From NCBI GenBank assembly GCA_038501785.1, contig JBAMJR010000011.1, positions 1,885,001-1,949,000 of the forward strand: a stretch of DNA of 64,000 nucleotides. The letters are read 5' to 3'. The position numbers were made by a program, and so were the translations under genes. Below are positions 37,199-43,100 of this stretch, piece by piece. The notes beneath the pieces were generated by a model, which saw only the letters and a list, made by a program, of their open reading frames with translations, did not search any database and was not told the origin of the DNA. Every line of letters begins with the position of its first letter. The stretch's first letter is position 1. This DNA is from Myoxocephalus aenaeus. Taxonomy: Eukaryota; Chordata; Actinopteri; Perciformes; Cottidae.

Positions 37199-40100
37199 GG
37201 AATGAGGGGCATGGACACAAGAGACAAGACACACAATAAAATGCATTCATCTGGAGCTGTGCATGTGTATGTGTGTGATTACACTGTACAAAATAAACAA
37301 GTGTGTAGCGGAAAGGGAAAATTAAAAGCACAGACTAGCCCTTTCCCTCCCTGACAGCAAAATAGGGTGGAGCCAAGGAGGGGTTAAAGGAGCACACCTG
37401 TGAGCTGGGGGAAGGGGAAAACACAATCAACTAACCATGGAGGAGATCAGAGAGAGAAGCGAGAGTTGGAAGGAGAAGATAAAGTTTACGTAAGATTCAG
37501 TTGCTGTACCCCCTTGGGCAAAGATTAAAATAAAAGTACAAAAACAATGGGAGCAACTAAGGAATGGAACCGGCTGAGTTCACCAACATCATGGACAACC
37601 AGAGTACGTAACGACCGGACCCTGCCTGGATGCCACAGTGGATCTCCTTTCCTGCGTTGGATCATCAAGATACTGTAAGTCCCTGCAACACCTACTCTCT
37701 GTTACACGCACACGCACACACACAATTCAACTCTGAGTCTGCTTGAGCGGACCTACAAGCCCTCCCTTCCCAATGCATACACACCCTCCTGCACATTCAC
37801 ACACCCCTCTGACCCCTGACACATAATTAGTTTTCTCTGGAGTCTACATTTAATTTAGTTACCTTAATTACGGACATTTGAGTGCTGTATCAGGACTATA
37901 TTTCTCTTTTGTTCATGGACAGTGGGCCTAAGACTGTATGGAGTCTATTCCAGAGATTGTTTTTGATTTTGTCCAGTTGAATTTAAGAACGGAAAGACCG
38001 TAAAAAGTGAATGAACATGTATTTGGTTTGTGTATTTTCATGAAACGTGTGCCTTTTGTAGCAGGGTTATTAGCAGGCTATCCGGGTAAACCCTCTAACC
38101 GTTTCAGGTAGCTTCCACTTTGAATGACAGGGTAGAAGTTACACTATTAACTTACGGTAATGTCCTGTCTGGCGCCCACCGCCTACCTGTAAGGATTGGA
38201 AGGGAAACCTACGCTACAAGTGTCAGAACAGACTTAAGTGTCATATCTTAGTCGGCAACCCTTTGGTGGTTAGAGATTTTCTCTCCCTCCCTGTCATATA
38301 TGATACACATAGCAACACAGTGGCATAAATAATGTGGATAAAATAATCCTTTATTAGTCCCGCAGTGGGGAAATTACTTGGCATTGCTGACATTAAACAA
38401 GAATATTTGGGTTGGGCTTGGAGCGTTTAGCTGTAAACAGGTGTTGGCTTCGATGGAGTTTTGGTTTGGTTATTCTCTAATATTATCAAGTAAGAAGTCT
38501 TGATTGTCCGTTTGTGTAAAAACAGGATATTTTGTGCCAAACAGGAAAAAATAAAGCGAGCGTAGTTCGTGTGTTGCGTTGGCTTTCAAACTAAAGCCTG
38601 CTTTATGATCAATGTATTTGTGATCTGGCTCTATTCCACACAGTAACTGTGTTTGCTTTCTTTCATTTACTTTGTGTTATGACTGACAGTGGGAAGGTCC
38701 GCCTTGTGTCATGACTCCATATGAAATGACCCTGATGAAGGTCACAAGCAGGCTGATCTGGTTTTAGTCTTACAATAAAGTTGTTCTAGTGTTGCGGGAC
38801 TTTTGACCTCTCCTGCATATGAAACTGTTCCCTTTTTTTTTTCTTCTACTTGTGGCATGTTGTATACACTTTCAACAAACTATATTTGCATCAGAAACTT
38901 TAAGGAGGAAACGCATGCAATCCATGCCCACCATAGTGTCTCTTTAGAATTTTTTTGCTACATTGACTGTGCGTAGGCCTCATTGATCACCCTAAACCAG
39001 GGGTGGGCAAACTTTTTGGCTCAGGGGCCACATTGAATTAAAAAAATTGACAGACGGGCCGGGCCAGTATCAGATGGATGGAGATTTTACAACTCTAAAA
39101 CTGTTGTAGTACAAACCCTGTCTCCGGCGACAGAAAGTGATTCATATTACTGTAATTCTTCTAAAGTTAACGCTTTACGACATAATTAAAAAGGATTCTG
39201 ACCGCTAAGAAGTGGAGCTTTTGTCTGTGGGATCAGTGGGGGAGGGGTGGAATTGCAAGTGTTGTGTGTGCGCTCTAGTTCAGCAGAACACGGCAGGCAG
39301 CGGTCCCCACGGCACGTAAAAACTGCTGTAACGCCTCTCTGTTCCCGACTTGATTTTCCCAAAGCACAATGATGGCAACAGACCAGCATCAATGTTTCTT
39401 CATGCTTATTTATTGCACAGCGCTCTTTTAGGCTTTTCGTGTGTGTGTTCTTCTGCAGCAGAGCCGTGTGCGCAGCAGAAGGCATTACAGCGTCTTTCTG
39501 CTGCAGCAGAACACACACGAAAAGCCTAAAAGAGCGCTGTGCAATAAATAAGCATGAAGAAACATCAACGCTGGTCTGTTGTGGTCATCGTGCTTCGGGA
39601 AACTGAACTTGGGAACGGAGAAGCGCTACAGCGGTCTTTACTATAACTTATAATTATTTAAAATAAAAAACTTTTTTTTAATATATTTTTTTAATAACTT
39701 TTTTTTAATATAATTTTTTAATGTTATAATAATTATAATACTCGGCGGGCCGTATATTAATACTCGGCGGGCCGTATCCGGCCCGCGGGCCGTAGTTTGC
39801 CCACCTCTGCCCTAAACCCTTAATGCACAACGATAAATAAAGCAACATCTTGTTTAAAGGTAGCTTCTCAGAATCCCTAATTATTCAGAAGACTGCTCCT
39901 TCATTGTGATAACATTATGACCATGTATCTGTGACACCTGTTCTGCTGTATTACTCTTTTGAAATGTCCAAATGCAGATGGGAAAGAAGTTGTGAGTGGA
40001 AAATACCAGGCATGTTCATCCAGCCATTAGTAAGAGGTCAAGTTGAGCATGCCATCATGGTGAGGCAAATGGTACATTATGATGAGACAGAGTAGAGTGT

Positions 40101-43100
40101 TATCAGCTGGTAGTTGGTTGCAATTTGCGGGATGTTATAGCCACTAAAAACATGACTTAAGAGGAATAACTAATTGGCTAATATAGACCACATTTGCTTT
40201 ATGCTGCTGGGCTATATTATGTGCGGACCTATTAGGTATAGTATGTGCCACTTCCAGATTAGCTGTTCTTCAGAGTGAGAAAGACATTCGGTGTATCCAA
40301 AGCAAAATTACCAAAATATAATGTTGGGTTAATCTTGTGTTTTATGGATGTGGGTGAATTCCAGGTACAGGTCTCCGGTCCCAGTCCATGCTATACAAAG
40401 TATCTCCTCACATGATGTTGTCACACTCATTGTCAAGTTGTTTACCTATCAAAATCATCTGTGATTGATGGCATTTGTGGTTCAATTGAGGGGCATGCTT
40501 TTGATTGACTTTAACAGCAAACGTTCACACTTAAGACACAAAGACATTACAAACACTGTCTCTGAGGAAATGTGCAATCATAAACGCTAACTGTTTTTAA
40601 ACGCTTTCACTACTTAAGTCTACGTCTGATCCCTCCTTTCCTCACTCTTTGCCCGTCTGGATTTCTCTCTTTCTTCTGATTCTTGACTAAATTAATTTAG
40701 AGTTTTCATCTCTGACTGCACAGGCCTGACATATATGACAGGGATCTATTTTCTCTGGAAAAAAAAGTTCCTGCTTGAACACATAAAGCATATGATCCAC
40801 AGAAAGTTTCAGAACTCAAATGTAACTTTGGCTGCAATAAGAAAGGTTTAATACAGTACGTCAAAAATAATACGCATGTCATCAGGGTCTCAGACTGAGC
40901 GTTAGACTTCAAAACAGGACACCTATGTTATGAAATATATTATGCATTTACCAGACAGGGACAGTCTAACATTAACTATTGCATTATGGGCATTTTTTTA
41001 TAAAATGTATTTGGCGTTTGACCCATCCTTCCATACTGTAGGCTAAAAGTCAAGATATCTGCCGCTTTTGTTACTCCAAATCAATTGAGTACCGCTTTGA
41101 CGCAGACCCATTCCGACTTGGTTATCATGTCCAAATTATTTTCATTATCATGCTCAACAGTGTGTGCCTGCCTTTTTAAAGAATCCAATTCAACCACTAA
41201 AACTAGAGTTCTGGGACTCAATATAAAAGGACAAACTGAAAGAAAAAAGAAGATACTAGAAAGAAATCCATGTTCTTTGTTTTCTAATGCCTAACTCTAC
41301 TGACTGAATTTAACTTCTTAATTATTTAATTTGTTGATTGCATCCAGGGCTAATGCCATACAATCACAATTTAACCTTAATTTGCCATGAGTCAGATTAG
41401 TAGATCAATATCACTCATGTCTGTACACTAATATGAAACTACAGCCAGTAGCTGTTTAATTAGCTACTTAAAACGTTATCTCTTGTTTGTTTCATCCATA
41501 CAAAATGAAGGGATTGTCTGAAAGCTTATTTTGTTGTCTTTGGACCGAGGCAGGCTCCCTGCTTCCCCTGGTTCCAGTCTTAATGCTAAGCTAAGCTAAC
41601 CATTTGCTGACTATAATTTCATGATGGTGGTCTCAATCTTTTTATGTAACTCTGAAGGAAGAGGGCAAGCATATTTTTCAAAATGTGGAACTATTGAGCA
41701 TGTCTATGCTGAGGAATATGAACTGAAATGCTTCCCTTGCATTTGGGCTGTAAGTTTTGGTTTATTTTTTAAACCTCCTTACTATGCAAATATCCTAGAG
41801 AGCATGACAGAATGTATTAGGAAAACTCTGCCTTTTTAAAATCAGGCACTATGTGAGCTTGACCTGGATCAGCCAATCATGTTCAGATACCTGCAAAGGT
41901 AAAGAAGTATCCGTTATGATGAAGGAACACACGTGCTTCAAATAAATCTCACTACGGAGAGTGCAAAAAAGAGGACCAGACTGATGGCTCACCCCTACTC
42001 AACAGCCTCCTATCGCTTTCACAGTCGACCAATAGGAACAAACACAGAGAGAGGGAGAGAGAGAGGGAGAGAAAGAGAGAGTTCTCGTTATGTCCAGAGG
42101 GATCAGTGGGCTGTCTGAATTTGTCTCCCTGCTACAGCCCCAAACATTTCTCCCTCAATATCCAGCTTGGTGTGAATGACACAGATGGAAGCATGCACAC
42201 AACAATAAAGCTTGATAAGCAAACGCACTGCGCTGCACCCGCATGTCAGGGCTGCTGCACTGTGCCGGGCCGCGTTGTGTCCTGGACCCAAATGACTGCG
42301 GCTTCCATCTGGGACTCTAATCTGCTTAATTATAGATGCTGCTGGTGAGACAATGATTAACCATCTACAGCTTAACCAAAGGAGAATCCCAATGCTTTGA
42401 ATGTTTGAATGGAAAGCAAGCTCTTGCAGGCTGCTAACCCCATGACACATTGGTAAAATATGTGTCAAGCTGCAGGTGCGAGCTGATCATTTTGTATAAA
42501 GGTCTGAAATTTAAGGTCTTAACTACCTTTCTTTACCTAAAATGCTTTGCCTAGTTTTAAACTATGGAGAGGCAAACGTGCCTGGATTGACCTTGGATCC
42601 TTCAGCAAGACTGCATTCCTTCCTATAAGCATTATTCAAAATAGATTGTGAAACCTAAACATTAGAATTTGCAAAACAGGGGACTTAATTAGCCTTTAGG
42701 TTGAGAAATGAGCATTGCTGGAGATCATGCTGAAGGTTAATGTTGCTCTCAGTACCCTTTTGGAATATAAGCTTGGGATAATAGGCAACAATTGGTAATG
42801 CTTGTCTTTAACATAGAGTATTGTATAATATAGTAACAGGCTATGGATCCTGAGTTGTACTCCTCTTTGGACCAGCAAAGTCTGTAGATGTTAGCAGTGT
42901 TTACACCGACATTTAGAAAGTTTGTATAAAGTCTGGACCAGTGGCTTGCTTTTTAGTGACCCCTTCCTTGTGAGACCTACTCAAAGATTAAATATGTCCA
43001 TGAGTTGTGAGATTGTTTTATTATTATTAGCACCATTGTACACACACAAATACTGTTTCCTGCAATCCTGTTGTCAAAGCAATGGATTTGAACCTTGTTT

